DNA from: JAKFWI01 sp031398975
GTDB taxonomy: Bacteria > Pseudomonadota > Alphaproteobacteria > Caulobacterales > Aquidulcibacteraceae
DNA: 64,000 nucleotides
Assembly: GCA_031398975.1 (NCBI GenBank)
Contig: JANNOI010000041.1
Location: 1-64,000, forward strand
Direction of reading: 5' to 3'
Shown: positions 25,531-34,620 of the stretch, in pieces
How positions within the stretch are numbered: position 1 is the stretch's first letter
Layout: every line of letters starts with the position of its first letter
Program-made: the position numbers and the translations under genes
The notes under the pieces: model-generated
Databases searched by the model: none
The model's input: the letters and a program-made list of their open reading frames with translations, nothing else
What the model was told of the DNA's origin: nothing

Positions 25531-26814
25531 CCCGTCGGCGTCCAGCAGCCGGGCGAGCAGCGCGTTCCCGCTCTCGCCGGGCGCAAGCTCCGTCGCCCAG
25601 CGGCGGAACGTCACCGGCCCCGCGCCGGCGTGGCCGGCGGCGAAGGTGGTGCAGTCGCACACCGCTATCACCCGGTCGAGCGCGGTTTGGGCATGGGCGG
25701 CGGTGAGGCAAGGGAAGGCGAACACGATCGTGTGGGACCCGTTGGGGGCGGCGCTGTCGCAACTGCGGATCAGGCGGCTGGACAGCGAAACCATTTCGGC
25801 GAAGCCCGCCCGCCACGCTCCGTTCTCGGCCCCGCCGTAGAGGCGCAGGGCGCCCACAGCGAGGTCGCGCCCGGCCTCGTAATGGGCGTGCGCCAGAGTG
25901 TTCAGGTGTGCGGCGAACGCGTCCGGATCGAACGCCTCCGCGCGCGCGCGCCGCAGCGGGCTTTCCAGCAGCGCCGCCTCGACGCCCGCGCGCGCGCGCG
26001 CGGCGCGCATCTGCTCCATGAGCCACAGCGCCGGGGCTTTTGCGTCCTCGCCGAGCCGGGTGAGGGTCGCCGCGCTCCGCTGCGCCGCCGCCGCGCCCGC
26101 GCCCGGATCGTCTCGCGCCACGATCGTCAGAAGCGGCAGGTCGTGCAGCCGCGCATTGCGCCGCAGCGCCGCGCAGAGCGATAGGCCCGCCTCGACGTCC
26201 GTCGTCGCATTCACGATCAGGGCGTCATAATCCTCGTCGTGGAAATGGTCGAAGGCGGAGAAGGAGGTCAGCGCGCCGCGCACCCGGCCCCCGGCCGAGG
26301 CGATGGCGCGCTCCAGCGGCAGAAACATCGCGCAGGGCCCGCCCACGAACAGCACCGACATCGGGCGCGCCGGCTCGGGACGATCAGGCGCAGGGGGGAG
26401 GGGCGCCGCGCCGCCCGCCAGGGCTTGCGTGCGCAGCCGCGCGCGCCATTCCGCCCGGCTCACGCCGTCCCGGTAGAAGCGTTCGAGATCCCCAGACACC
26501 CGCCCCTCGGTCCGGCCGAGGCGCAGCCAGGCGTCGCAAAAGCCCAGAGAAGCGTCCTCCGGCGGCTCGGCCTCCGGCGCCGCCGCGACCAGCGCGAGCG
26601 GGGCGTGGCCGGCCTGGCGCAGCGCCGCCGCCAGCGCCTGCGCCTCGCCGCGGACCGGCAGGCTTGCGTCCAGCACCGTCACGTCCTCGCCGTCGGGCGC
26701 GGCCTGCAGCGCGGCGGGGCCCGACAGCGCGCCCGCGGACACGCCCGCCTCGCCCAGCCGGTCGACCAGCCGGCGCGCAAGCCGCGTCTCCCGCGATCGA
26801 ACGATGATGCGCAA
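25516..26814 (-). CDS. PopA-like degenerate response regulator / c-di-GMP receptor
   Basis: 432 residues. Two receiver-like alpha/beta domains (about 1-115 and 152-270; the second begins MSVLFVGGPCAMFLPLERAI) lack a clear phosphoryl-acceptor context. A C-terminal GGDEF-like domain (about 295-425) keeps an I-site RSCD (350-353) but has GSHTI (359-363) exactly where an active GGDEF motif would be. Receiver-receiver-degenerate GGDEF with intact I-site is the layout of Caulobacter PopA, which binds c-di-GMP and directs cell-cycle proteolysis. The assignment is by architecture; a generic PleD paralogue is the alternative. The C-terminus is encoded by the repeat remnant. Confidence 0.6.
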   Translation of the reverse strand: MRIIVRSRETRLARRLVDRLGEAGVSAGALSGPAALQAAPDGEDVTVLDASLPVRGEAQALAAALRQAGHAPLALVAAAPEAEPPEDASLGFCDAWLRLGRTEGRVSGDLERFYRDGVSRAEWRARLRTQALAGGAAPLPPAPDRPEPARPMSVLFVGGPCAMFLPLERAIASAGGRVRGALTSFSAFDHFHDEDYDALIVNATTDVEAGLSLCAALRRNARLHDLPLLTIVARDDPGAGAAAAQRSAATLTRLGEDAKAPALWLMEQMRAARARAGVEAALLESPLRRARAEAFDPDAFAAHLNTLAHAHYEAGRDLAVGALRLYGGAENGAWRAGFAEMVSLSSRLIRSCDSAAPNGSHTIVFAFPCLTAAHAQTALDRVIAVCDCTTFAAGHAGAGPVTFRRWATELAPGESGNALLARLLDADGRSTL

Positions 26815-26864
26815 CCCGCCTTGCCCCCGCCGCGGCCCCGCCCTTTTGACCGGCGGGGTTGATC

Positions 26865-27557
26865 TTAGGTAGGGCCAACGGGCGCAAAGTTAAGCTGGGC
26901 GCGAATATTGCGCCGGACGCGGGCCTGGATGGCGGCGCGCTGTTCCGGCCCGATGCCGTTCCACCCCATGTGCCGCTCGATGCCTGCCCGCGCGGCGCGA
27001 AAGGCCAGCACCTGGCCCATGATCGTGGCCACCTGCAGACGCACTTCGACGTCGCTCTCGTCGGGCAGGGCGTGGCGGACCAGGAAGGTCATGATCGCCA
27101 GCACGCGGCCCATGAATTGGGTGAAGATCAGCTCGAACGCGGCGGAGGGGGCTTGTTGCTCGAGCATGATAAGGCGCGCCCAGACTGCGCATTCCTCGCT
27201 GGTCATGATCTCGATGAATTGGTCGACCAGGCGCAACAAGCCCTCGACGCAGCGCTCGGGGGAGGGCGGGGATGCGGAAGCGGCGCCGTCAAAGCCAAGC
27301 TCGCGCGCGACCGCCTCCGCGGTAGGCTGGATCATGGCGCCCAGCCGCTCGGCGATCCATTCAAAGACAGCGAGATAGAGCCCCTGCTTGCCGCCGAAAT
27401 GGTAGCCGATCAGCGCCAGATTGGCGCCGGCCTCCTCGGCGATCGCGCGGGTGCTGGCGGCGTGGAACCCGTCCCGGCCGAACACCATCACGGCCGCCGC
27501 GAGCAGGGCCTCGCGCGTACCGTCGCCTCGGACGGGGCTGTCTGCGACAATCGGCAT
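26865..27557 (-). CDS. TetR/AcrR regulator, CecR-like (DUF1956 C-terminus)
   Basis: 230 residues. The N-terminal helix-turn-helix is REALLAAAVMVFGRDGFHAASTRAIAEEAGANLALIGYHFGGKQGLYLAVF; the C-terminal part (VDQFIEIMTSEECAVWARLIMLEQQAPSAAFELIF... MTFLVRHALPDESDVEVRLQVATIMGQVLAFRAAR) matches CecR/YbiH regulators of efflux. The second of two adjacent ATGs (27557) has the better spacing to GGAGA. It lies 22-25 bases downstream of the FrnE-like gene and probably shares its transcript. Confidence 0.85.
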   Translation of the reverse strand: MPIVADSPVRGDGTREALLAAAVMVFGRDGFHAASTRAIAEEAGANLALIGYHFGGKQGLYLAVFEWIAERLGAMIQPTAEAVARELGFDGAASASPPSPERCVEGLLRLVDQFIEIMTSEECAVWARLIMLEQQAPSAAFELIFTQFMGRVLAIMTFLVRHALPDESDVEVRLQVATIMGQVLAFRAARAGIERHMGWNGIGPEQRAAIQARVRRNIRAQLNFAPVGPT

Positions 27558-27582
27558 CATTCTCCATTACTTAAACGAGTGA

Positions 27583-28218
27583 TTATGTCAAGGCGTGCGC
27601 CTCAGCCGCCGCCGCCATGGCGCGCTTGAAGATTTCCACGCTCGTGTTGCGCACCACAAAGCGCCCGCCGATCTCGTAATGCGGCATAGAGACGACGCCG
27701 CGCGCGCGCCACGCTTTCGTCTCGGCGAACAAATCCGCGATGTCCTGGTCGGAGGCCAGATAGGTCGCGACGGCGCCGCCGTCGAGCCCCACCGCCTCGC
27801 CCTGCTCGATCAGGAACGCGTCGTCCACCACGCGCGCCTCTTCCCAGAAGCCCGACACGATCCGCTCAATCAGCTCCCCCTCCACGCCCGGGCGCTGGCG
27901 GGCGGCGAAGCGCACCAGGCGGTGGCTATCGAGGGAGGCGGGGCCGCGCGTCACGCGCTCGAAGGCGAAGCGGATCCCGATCGGCTCGGCGACCGCGCGC
28001 ACGCTCTCCCACATCGGCACGCGCAGGCTCTCGCCATATTTGGAGCGGAAGAATTCCAGGAAATCGTGCCCGCCGCGGTCGAACTGGGGGTAGAGCATGA
28101 ACGGGCGCCAGCGCACCGTCACGTCGGAGGGGGCCGTCTCGGCGATCGCAAGCTCCAGATGGCGCTTCCCGACGAAGCACCAGGGGCACAGGATGTCGTA
28201 GACGGCGTCGATGATCAT
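27583..28218 (-). CDS. DsbA-family oxidoreductase, FrnE-like
   Basis: 211 residues, thioredoxin-fold with an inserted helical domain. The redox motif is CPWC at residues 11-14 (YDILCPWCFVGKRHLE), and the cis-Pro loop is in GVVSMPHYEIGGRFVV. No signal peptide, so cytoplasmic, as for FrnE and 2-hydroxychromene-2-carboxylate isomerases, which share this fold. The CPWC pair favours a disulfide or selenite/metal-stress oxidoreductase over the isomerase; the aromatic-catabolic neighbourhood keeps the isomerase option open. Confidence 0.82.
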   Translation of the reverse strand: MIIDAVYDILCPWCFVGKRHLELAIAETAPSDVTVRWRPFMLYPQFDRGGHDFLEFFRSKYGESLRVPMWESVRAVAEPIGIRFAFERVTRGPASLDSHRLVRFAARQRPGVEGELIERIVSGFWEEARVVDDAFLIEQGEAVGLDGGAVATYLASDQDIADLFAETKAWRARGVVSMPHYEIGGRFVVRNTSVEIFKRAMAAAAEAHALT

Positions 28219-28231
28219 GGGGGGACCTCCC

Positions 28232-29467
28232 TCAGAAGGCGTTTTCGCCGGTTATGGCGCGGCCGAGGATGAGGGCGTGGACGTCGTGGGCGCCCTCATA
28301 GGTGTTCACCGTCTCGAGATTGATGGCGTGGCGCAGCACGTGCATCTCGCCCGTGATGCCGGCGCCGCCATGCATGTCGCGCGCCTCGCGGGCGATGGCG
28401 AGCGCCTTGCCGCTATTGTTGCGCTTCATCATGGAGATGGCTTCCGGCACGAACGCGCCCTGATCGAGCAGGCGGCCCAGGGCGAACGCCCCTTCGAGGC
28501 CGAGCGCGATGTCGGTCTGCATGTCGGCGAGCTTTTTCTGCACGAGCTGGCGGGCCGAAAGCGGGCGCCCGAAGAGCGTGCGGCCGGCCACGTAATCGCG
28601 CGCGGCGTGGAAGCAGAAGCCGGCCGCGCCCATCGCGCCCCAGGCGATGCCGAAGCGCGCCTTGTTAAGGCACGAAAAAGGCCCCCGCAGCCCCTGCACG
28701 CCGGGCAACAGGTTGGCTTCGGGCACGAACACGTCGCTCAGCCCGATATCGCCCGTGATCGAGGCGCGGAGGGAAAGTTTGTCCCCTATAACGCCGGTGG
28801 AGAAACCCTCCATGCCGCGCTCGACGATGAAGCCGCGGATGGTTCCCTCGAGCTTGGCCCAGACGATCGCCAGATCGCTGATCGGGGAATTGGTGATCCA
28901 ATACTTGCCCCCGTTGAGGCGGAAGCCCCCGGGGACGGGCTCGGCGCGGGTGCGCATGGCGGCGGGGTCGGAGCCGCCCTCGGCCTCGGTGAGCCCGAAA
29001 CAGCCGATCAGTTCGCCGGCGGCCATCGTCGGCAGGAAACGCTGCTTTTGCTCCTCCGAGCCGAAGGCGTAGATCGGGTACATGGCCAGCGAGGACTGCA
29101 CGCTGAGCGCCGAGCGATAGCCCGAATCCACCGCCTCCACTTCGTGCGCGATGAGGCCATAGGCGACGTGGCTCGCGCCCGCCCCGCCATAGACCTCGGG
29201 CAGCATGGCGCCCAGAAAGCCTAGCGCGCCCATCTCCGTCATGATCTCGCGGTCGAAGCGCTCCTCGGCGAAGGCCTTCACCACCCGCGGCAAGAGCCGC
29301 TCGCGCGCATAGTCGCGGGCGGTGTCGCGGATCATGCGCTCGTCGTCGGTGAGGCGCGCGTCGAGATCGAGGGGGTCCTCCCAGCGGAAGGTCTGGGCCG
29401 GCTTGGCGGGCGGGGGCGGGGACAGAACGGCGTCGAGCGGCATCGTTATCTCGGTTGCTGCGGACAT
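28232..29467 (-). CDS. gcdH: Glutaryl-CoA dehydrogenase
   Basis: 411-residue FAD acyl-CoA dehydrogenase that oxidises and decarboxylates glutaryl-CoA to crotonyl-CoA. Family-typical blocks: FGLTEAEGGSDPAAMRTRAE, NGGKYWITNSPISDLAIVWAK, CLNKARFGIAWGAMGAAGFC, and the catalytic-base segment NTYEGAHDVHALILGRAITG (Glu391). The Arg/Ser/Tyr context matches GcdH rather than short-chain dehydrogenases. In aromatic degraders it drains lysine/tryptophan or benzoyl-CoA products. The LysR gene lies 72 bases upstream on the same strand; GcdH genes frequently have a LysR neighbour. Confidence 0.93.
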   Translation of the reverse strand: MSAATEITMPLDAVLSPPPPAKPAQTFRWEDPLDLDARLTDDERMIRDTARDYARERLLPRVVKAFAEERFDREIMTEMGALGFLGAMLPEVYGGAGASHVAYGLIAHEVEAVDSGYRSALSVQSSLAMYPIYAFGSEEQKQRFLPTMAAGELIGCFGLTEAEGGSDPAAMRTRAEPVPGGFRLNGGKYWITNSPISDLAIVWAKLEGTIRGFIVERGMEGFSTGVIGDKLSLRASITGDIGLSDVFVPEANLLPGVQGLRGPFSCLNKARFGIAWGAMGAAGFCFHAARDYVAGRTLFGRPLSARQLVQKKLADMQTDIALGLEGAFALGRLLDQGAFVPEAISMMKRNNSGKALAIAREARDMHGGAGITGEMHVLRHAINLETVNTYEGAHDVHALILGRAITGENAF

Positions 29468-29538
29468 GCATGTACTCCTGCGTACGCTTCATGCGTATGA
29501 AAACTTGGCCGCGCCCGCCAACCGGAAGGCATTCCCCC

Positions 29539-30444
29539 TTAGCCGACGCGCTGTTTCGCCGCGACCCGCAATTCGGCGATAAAGCGCGACATGCCCGGCA
29601 GCACCACCGAGCGGCGCCGGGAACGGATGGCGATTTCGGTCGGGGGCAGCACGGTTTCGCACTCCACCTCGACGAGGCCGGCATAAGGCGCGTCTCCGCG
29701 CACCAGATTGACCGGCAGATAGCTCAGATAGTCGGTGCCCGGCAGCAGCGTGGCCATGATCTGGGAGGAGGTCGTCTCCACCGCGATCTTGGGCTCTTTG
29801 AGGCCCCGGCGCTGAAACACCCGCACCAGGCGGCTCTTTTCGGTCTCGTTCCGGGTGGGCAGGATCCAGGCGTATGGGTTCAGATCGTTCAGCGTCAGCC
29901 CCCTGCGGCCCGCCAGGGGATGGTCCGCGGCGGCGACGATGGTCATGCGATCGCTGAACAGAATGGCGGTGTTGAAATCGGGGTCGGAGGAATTCTCCCC
30001 GATGCTGGCCACGATGAGATCGAGCTCGCCGCGGCGGAGCGACGCCTCCAGGTCCGGGCGCAAGCCCTCCAGCACGGTGAGCTTCATGTCGGGGTTTTTG
30101 GCGAGAAAGGCGCGTGCGGCCTCCGATACGAGCGTGCGAATGAGGGAGGGGCCCGCGCCCACCCGCACCGCTCCGCGGCGCGCGCCCCTCAGGGCGTTGA
30201 TCTCATCGACCGCCCGATCGAGCTCGTTGGAGACGAGGGTTGCGTAATCGAGCAGCACTTCGCCGAACACGGTGGGCTGCACGCCGGTGCGGTTGCGCTC
30301 CAGCAGCGAGACCTGCAGCGAGGTTTCGAGGTTCTTGATGCTTTTAGAGAGGGCCGGCTGGGTCAGGTTCAGGCTTTTGGCGGCCTCGCCGAAGCTGGCG
30401 CAGCGCACCACGGCCAGAAAATGCTTGAGCTGACGCAACTCCAT
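29539..30444 (-). CDS. LysR-family transcriptional regulator
   Basis: 301 residues from ATG 30444. The helix-turn-helix is MELRQLKHFLAVVRCASFGEAAKSLNLTQPALSKSIKNLE; the effector domain contains VRVGAGPSLIRTLVSEAARAFL and DLIVASIGENSSDPDFNTAILFSDRM. Located upstream of gcdH in the same direction, it is a plausible regulator of that gene or of the esterase-ligase-thiolase-dioxygenase operon behind it. Inducer unknown. Confidence 0.9.
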   Translation of the reverse strand: MELRQLKHFLAVVRCASFGEAAKSLNLTQPALSKSIKNLETSLQVSLLERNRTGVQPTVFGEVLLDYATLVSNELDRAVDEINALRGARRGAVRVGAGPSLIRTLVSEAARAFLAKNPDMKLTVLEGLRPDLEASLRRGELDLIVASIGENSSDPDFNTAILFSDRMTIVAAADHPLAGRRGLTLNDLNPYAWILPTRNETEKSRLVRVFQRRGLKEPKIAVETTSSQIMATLLPGTDYLSYLPVNLVRGDAPYAGLVEVECETVLPPTEIAIRSRRRSVVLPGMSRFIAELRVAAKQRVG

Positions 30445-30487
30445 CCTGAAAACCCTCGGCCGCGTCCCCCATGCGGCCGAGGTCGAG

Positions 30488-31375
30488 TTAAGCGTAGAAT
30501 CGCTCCGAGATGAAATCGGCGATTTGGCCCAGCGCGTCCGCGCCCTCTTCCAGCACCGGCCAGAAGAAGGGCCAGGCATGGACCATCCCGTCGCCGACCG
30601 AGAGCGTCCCCGCCCCGCCCGCCGCCTCAACCCGCTCCACCAGCCGGGCGCTGTCGTCGAACAGGACCTCCTCGGTCCCGACCATCACCAGCATCGGCGG
30701 CAGACCCGCCATCGGCCCGAACAGCGGCGACACGCGCGGATCGGCGACATCGGCGGTCCCGGCATAGGTCCGGGCGGTGGCGGGCATGCCGGAGGCGTCC
30801 ACGAACGCGTCGCGCCCCGCCCGCGCGCTTATGCTGGCCCCGGAATGCGTCAGATCGAAATAGCCCGAAACGAACGCGCCGGCCGCGATCGGGGCAGGCG
30901 TCAGGGCCTGGAGCGTCGCCAGGGCGAGATTGGCCCCGGAGGAATCCCCCGCGAGCGCGAGGCCCCCCGGGCCCCGCTCCGCCAGTAGCGCGTGGGCGGC
31001 GGCGAGGCAATCCTCCAGCGCGGTTGGGAAGGGGGCTTCGGGCGCGAGCGCATAATCCAGGGTGAACACGTCGAACCCCCCGCGCGCCGCGAGGAGCCCC
31101 GCCACATGGCGGTAGCTGCGCGCCGAACCGACCTGGAAGGCCCCTCCGTGCAGATAGAGCAGCGCGCCCTTGCTCCGGGGAGCGGCGGGCCGCGTCCATT
31201 CGCCCGCCACTGTGCGGCCCTGATGGGTGAGGATTGCAGCCGCATGGAACACCCCCGCAACCGGCGGGTAGCGGGCCGCGCCCGCCTCGAACCCCGCCCG
31301 CCACGCCTCGATCGAGGGCGGCTTCTGGCGGGCGCGAAGCTGGCTCTTGATCGCCTCGACCTGCTCGACGCTCAC
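30488..31375 (-). CDS. Alpha/beta hydrolase, hormone-sensitive-lipase family esterase
   Basis: 295 residues from a GTG at 31375 that overlaps the stop of the CoA ligase (GTGA). Oxyanion-hole HGGAF (76-80) and nucleophile GDSSGAN (Ser145) are typical of HSL-family carboxylesterases; the catalytic His is in GDGMVHAWPFF and the Asp in the preceding PPMLVMVGTEEVLFDDS stretch. Last gene of the dioxygenase operon; it may free an aromatic acid from an ester so the upstream enzymes can act, but the substrate is not visible in the sequence. Confidence 0.85.
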   Translation of the reverse strand: MSVEQVEAIKSQLRARQKPPSIEAWRAGFEAGAARYPPVAGVFHAAAILTHQGRTVAGEWTRPAAPRSKGALLYLHGGAFQVGSARSYRHVAGLLAARGGFDVFTLDYALAPEAPFPTALEDCLAAAHALLAERGPGGLALAGDSSGANLALATLQALTPAPIAAGAFVSGYFDLTHSGASISARAGRDAFVDASGMPATARTYAGTADVADPRVSPLFGPMAGLPPMLVMVGTEEVLFDDSARLVERVEAAGGAGTLSVGDGMVHAWPFFWPVLEEGADALGQIADFISERFYA

Positions 31376-32931
31376 GGCAGCGGCGCCGACGGCGGGGGGT
31401 CCAGCGCGCGCAGCGCCTTCTTGTCGATCTTGCCGACGGCGGTCTTCGGCAGCGCGTCCAGGAACACGAACACGCTGGGCGCCTTGTAGCGGGCCAGGTT
31501 TTCCCGGCAATGGACCTCAAGCTGGGCCGCGTCCAGGCGCCGCCCGGGCCGGGGGACGATATAGGCGCGCAAAGCCTCGCCCCGGTACGCATCGGGCACG
31601 CCCACCACCGCGGCCTCCGCGACATCGGGGTGCGCCAGCAGCACCTCGTCCACCTCGCGCGGATACACGTTGTAGCCGGACACGATCACCATGTCCTTCT
31701 TGCGGTCCTCGATGAACAGCCGGCCCTCGGCGTCGAGGCGTCCGATATCGCCGGTGTGCAGCCAACCCTTGCGCAGGGCCTCGGCGGTCTCGGCCGGGCG
31801 GTTGCGGTAGCCGGCCATGAGCTGCGGCCCGCGGGCGCGGATCTCGCCCACCTCCCCCACGGGCAGCGTGCGGTCGGGATCGCCTGCATCTACGATCTCG
31901 ATCTCGGTGTACGGAAGCGCCCGCCCGACGGTGCGGGGCGCGGGCGCGGCGAAGGGGGAATGGTAGGTAAGCACCGGGCCCGCCTCGGTCTGGCCGTAGC
32001 CTTCGAAGATGTCGCAGCCGGTGACCGCCTTCCAGCGCTGCAATACCGTGTCAGGCAGCGCGGCGGAGCCCGAATAGCAGGCCGCGAGGTCCGGAAACGC
32101 GCGCTCCACGAACGGCGCATAGCCCAAGAGGCCGTTGAACACGGTAGGCCCGGCGGGAAACAGGGTGATGCGCTCCTGCGCCAGCGCTTCCGTCACGAGG
32201 TCGGGGCGATAGCGCTCGAGGATCACTAGCGTTCCGCGGCAGGCCGCGGCCAGGTGCAGGCACATGGCGGAGGCGAACGAGTGGAACAGCGGCATCAGGC
32301 ACAGGATGCGCTCCCGGTCCATGCGGGTGGGCAGCAGCGCCTCGCGCTGGGCGACATTGGCGGCCACCGCCCGGTGGGTCAGCTGCACCCCTTTGGCGCG
32401 GCCCGTCGTGCCGCCGGTATATTGCAGCACCGCCAGAGCGTCGGGGAGGGCCTTGGAGGGATCGAGCGCGAGCGCGGCCTCGCCCCGCCAGGGCGCGAGG
32501 AACGCAAAGGCGTCTTCGACGACGATCAAAGCGTGCGCGGGCAGCCCCTCGATGGCGGCGCGGTAGACGCCGAGCCGGGCGGCGTGGACGATGGCGACGG
32601 CCGGGGCCGCATCCTCGATGATCTCGCGCAATTCGCGCGCGGTGTAGGCGGGGTTGCCGGAACAGACCTGCGCGCCCGAGGCCATCGCCGCATAGAGCGC
32701 CACGCAGGTCTCGGCGGCGTTGTCGAGCAGGGTGAGCACCACCGCGCCGGGGGCGGCGTGGGCGGCGATCTCGCGCGCCAGGCCCGCCACGCAGCGGGCG
32801 TACTCGCCATAGGTGAGGCTCTGGCGCCAATCCTTTAGCGCGGGCGCGTCCGGGCGGCGGACGGCCGCATCGGCCAGCATGTGGACCACGGTCGGAAACA
32901 GGCGCGGCAGGCCGCTGAGCGTGGCGCCCAT
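31372..32931 (-). CDS. AMP-forming acyl/aryl-CoA ligase
   Basis: 519 residues of the ANL superfamily: acid + ATP + CoA to acyl-CoA. P-loop LQYTGGTTGRAKG, adenine motif EGYGQTEAGPVLTYH, hinge Asp in EDRKKDMVIVSGYNVYPREVDE, and the C-terminal catalytic Lys in PKTAVGKIDKKAL. ATG at 32931 follows the thiolase stop by one base. A ligase and a thiolase adjacent to a ring-hydroxylating dioxygenase suggest beta-oxidation-like processing of a side chain or ring-opened product. Whether the acid is aromatic or a fatty acid cannot be told. Confidence 0.88.
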   Translation of the reverse strand: MGATLSGLPRLFPTVVHMLADAAVRRPDAPALKDWRQSLTYGEYARCVAGLAREIAAHAAPGAVVLTLLDNAAETCVALYAAMASGAQVCSGNPAYTARELREIIEDAAPAVAIVHAARLGVYRAAIEGLPAHALIVVEDAFAFLAPWRGEAALALDPSKALPDALAVLQYTGGTTGRAKGVQLTHRAVAANVAQREALLPTRMDRERILCLMPLFHSFASAMCLHLAAACRGTLVILERYRPDLVTEALAQERITLFPAGPTVFNGLLGYAPFVERAFPDLAACYSGSAALPDTVLQRWKAVTGCDIFEGYGQTEAGPVLTYHSPFAAPAPRTVGRALPYTEIEIVDAGDPDRTLPVGEVGEIRARGPQLMAGYRNRPAETAEALRKGWLHTGDIGRLDAEGRLFIEDRKKDMVIVSGYNVYPREVDEVLLAHPDVAEAAVVGVPDAYRGEALRAYIVPRPGRRLDAAQLEVHCRENLARYKAPSVFVFLDALPKTAVGKIDKKALRALDPPPSAPLP

Positions 32932-32932
32932 C

Positions 32933-34129
32933 TCAGCCGACCCGCACAATCACAGCCATCGCCGTATCTCCTGCCGCACAGCCCTGGAACAGCCCGTAGC
33001 CGCCGCCTGCCCGCACCAATTCCTCGATCAGCTCGATAAGCCCCCGCAAGCCCGTAGGACCCTGGGGGTGGCCCCAGATCAGCGAGCAGCCGTACTTGTT
33101 CATCCGCTCCAGCGGGAAGCCCGTTTCGCGGGCGAACACGGCGTCGTTGACAGCGAACGGATTGTGGGACTTCACGGCCGCGATGTCCCCAATCGTGAGG
33201 CCTGCGGCGTCGAGAGCGCGCTTGGCGGCCTTCAGCGGCGCGGCGGGCATGAAGGCCGGGCGCTCGCGGCCCTGGCCGAAGGCGATCACCTCGATGGGGA
33301 CGGCCCCGTCCTTGGCGAGCTCTCGGGCCCGCTCGCGGGTGGCCAGCACGAGGCCGGCATTGCCGTCGGCGGGGTGGGTCTGGCCGGCGAAGGTCACCGT
33401 GCCCCCCTCGCGGGCGGGAGCGAGCGCCTCCACCTTCTCCCGGGTCGTGGCGTACACGCCCACATCGCCGTCTAGCGTGGCCGCGACCTTGGCGAAGCGC
33501 CGGTCCGGAACCTCGAAGGGCAGGTCCATGTAGCCGCGCTGAAAGGCGCGGTCGTCGGCCAGCGCGTCCCCGTACTGGGCGAAGCGCATCAGCACGATTT
33601 CGTTCTGCTCGGCGGTGGTGACGGACCAGGCGCGGGCCACGTTCTCGGCAGTTTCTATCATCGCCACGCCGGCGAACGGGTCACGCTCGAAATTCGAGGG
33701 GATCCAATCCTCGGTCTCGCCCACGCCGCCAGGCGCGCGCGGGGCGGGGTAATAGAGGTGGGGGCTGTTGCTGACGCGGTCGCACGCCGCCGCCAGCACC
33801 ACCTCCGCGCCGCCCTCGCGCAGCTCGCCGAGGGCGGTCTGCACCACGCGCACGCCGGTGGCGCAGGCCTGCGACAGGGTGGGGCCCCCAGCCTGGCCCG
33901 CCCCGATCAGCCCAGCGAACCAGGGCGCGCCATAGAAGGAGCCCTTCTGCGGCACCGTCTGGCCCAGCACCACAGAATCGAACGCCTCCACCGGGATCGC
34001 CCGCTTGGCCAGCGCGCGCTTGGCCGTCCAGGCGGCGAATTCCAGCGCGTGGAGATCGGCGAAGGCGGTCTGCCAACGCGCGAACGGCGTCGACCAATAG
34101 GCCCCGTACGGAATGAAGCCCTCGCCCAT
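32933..34129 (-). CDS. Thiolase-family acyl-CoA acetyltransferase
   Basis: 398 residues. Nucleophilic Cys89 lies in LSQACATGVRVVQTAL; the His block is VKSHNPFAVNDAVF and the C-terminal Cys block GLFQGCAAGDTAMAVIV. The usual GGG of classical thiolases after the second Cys is altered, as often in the thiolase branch near SCP-x / lipid-transfer proteins. Its ATG overlaps the stop of the dioxygenase beta gene. Expected role: release of acetyl-CoA from a 3-ketoacyl-CoA. Confidence 0.85.
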   Translation of the reverse strand: MGEGFIPYGAYWSTPFARWQTAFADLHALEFAAWTAKRALAKRAIPVEAFDSVVLGQTVPQKGSFYGAPWFAGLIGAGQAGGPTLSQACATGVRVVQTALGELREGGAEVVLAAACDRVSNSPHLYYPAPRAPGGVGETEDWIPSNFERDPFAGVAMIETAENVARAWSVTTAEQNEIVLMRFAQYGDALADDRAFQRGYMDLPFEVPDRRFAKVAATLDGDVGVYATTREKVEALAPAREGGTVTFAGQTHPADGNAGLVLATRERARELAKDGAVPIEVIAFGQGRERPAFMPAAPLKAAKRALDAAGLTIGDIAAVKSHNPFAVNDAVFARETGFPLERMNKYGCSLIWGHPQGPTGLRGLIELIEELVRAGGGYGLFQGCAAGDTAMAVIVRVG

Positions 34130-34620
34130 CAGAACGGCGCCGCGATCGCGTTGAACGGCGCGTCCGCGTTCACGAGGTCCACCCGCTTGAACGCGATGCG
34201 GAAGCTTGCGCCTTCGAGCCGCAGGCCGTGGGAGACCTGGGCGGCGAAGGTCCGCTGGTCGGCCTCGCCATAATCGCGGCGGCGGTATTCCACGCACACG
34301 AGCGTCGAACCCACCCGGTAATCGGCGGCGAGATCCCCCAGATCCTCGAACACCACGTTCGAGACCGCATGAATGGTGCGCGCGGCGGGTTCGGGGGAAA
34401 GGTGGCGGGGAACCTCCAGCCGCTCGGCCCGGGCCAGGATCAGCTGCTTGTCATCGAGGACGTGGGAGGGGGCCGCGTAGGGGTCCGTCTGGGCGGGATC
34501 GATCGGGACCCAATAGAGGCAATCTTCGGTGTAAAGATCGGCCCAGGCGCGGTAGCGCCCGCTGTCGAGCAGGCGCGCCTCAAGCGCCAGAAAATCGCGC
34601 ACGGCGTCGAGCGTGCTCAT
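34129..34620 (-). CDS. Aromatic-ring-hydroxylating dioxygenase, beta subunit
   Basis: 163 residues with the NTF2-like fold of the small subunit (FLALEARLLDSGRYRAWADLYTEDCLYWVPID at the N-terminus; VSNVVFEDL and VGSTLVCVEYRRRDYGEADQRTFAAQVSHGLR in the middle). Structural partner of the alpha subunit encoded immediately upstream; the genes overlap by ATGA on both sides, so translation is probably coupled. Confidence 0.9.
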   Translation of the reverse strand: MSTLDAVRDFLALEARLLDSGRYRAWADLYTEDCLYWVPIDPAQTDPYAAPSHVLDDKQLILARAERLEVPRHLSPEPAARTIHAVSNVVFEDLGDLAADYRVGSTLVCVEYRRRDYGEADQRTFAAQVSHGLRLEGASFRIAFKRVDLVNADAPFNAIAAPF

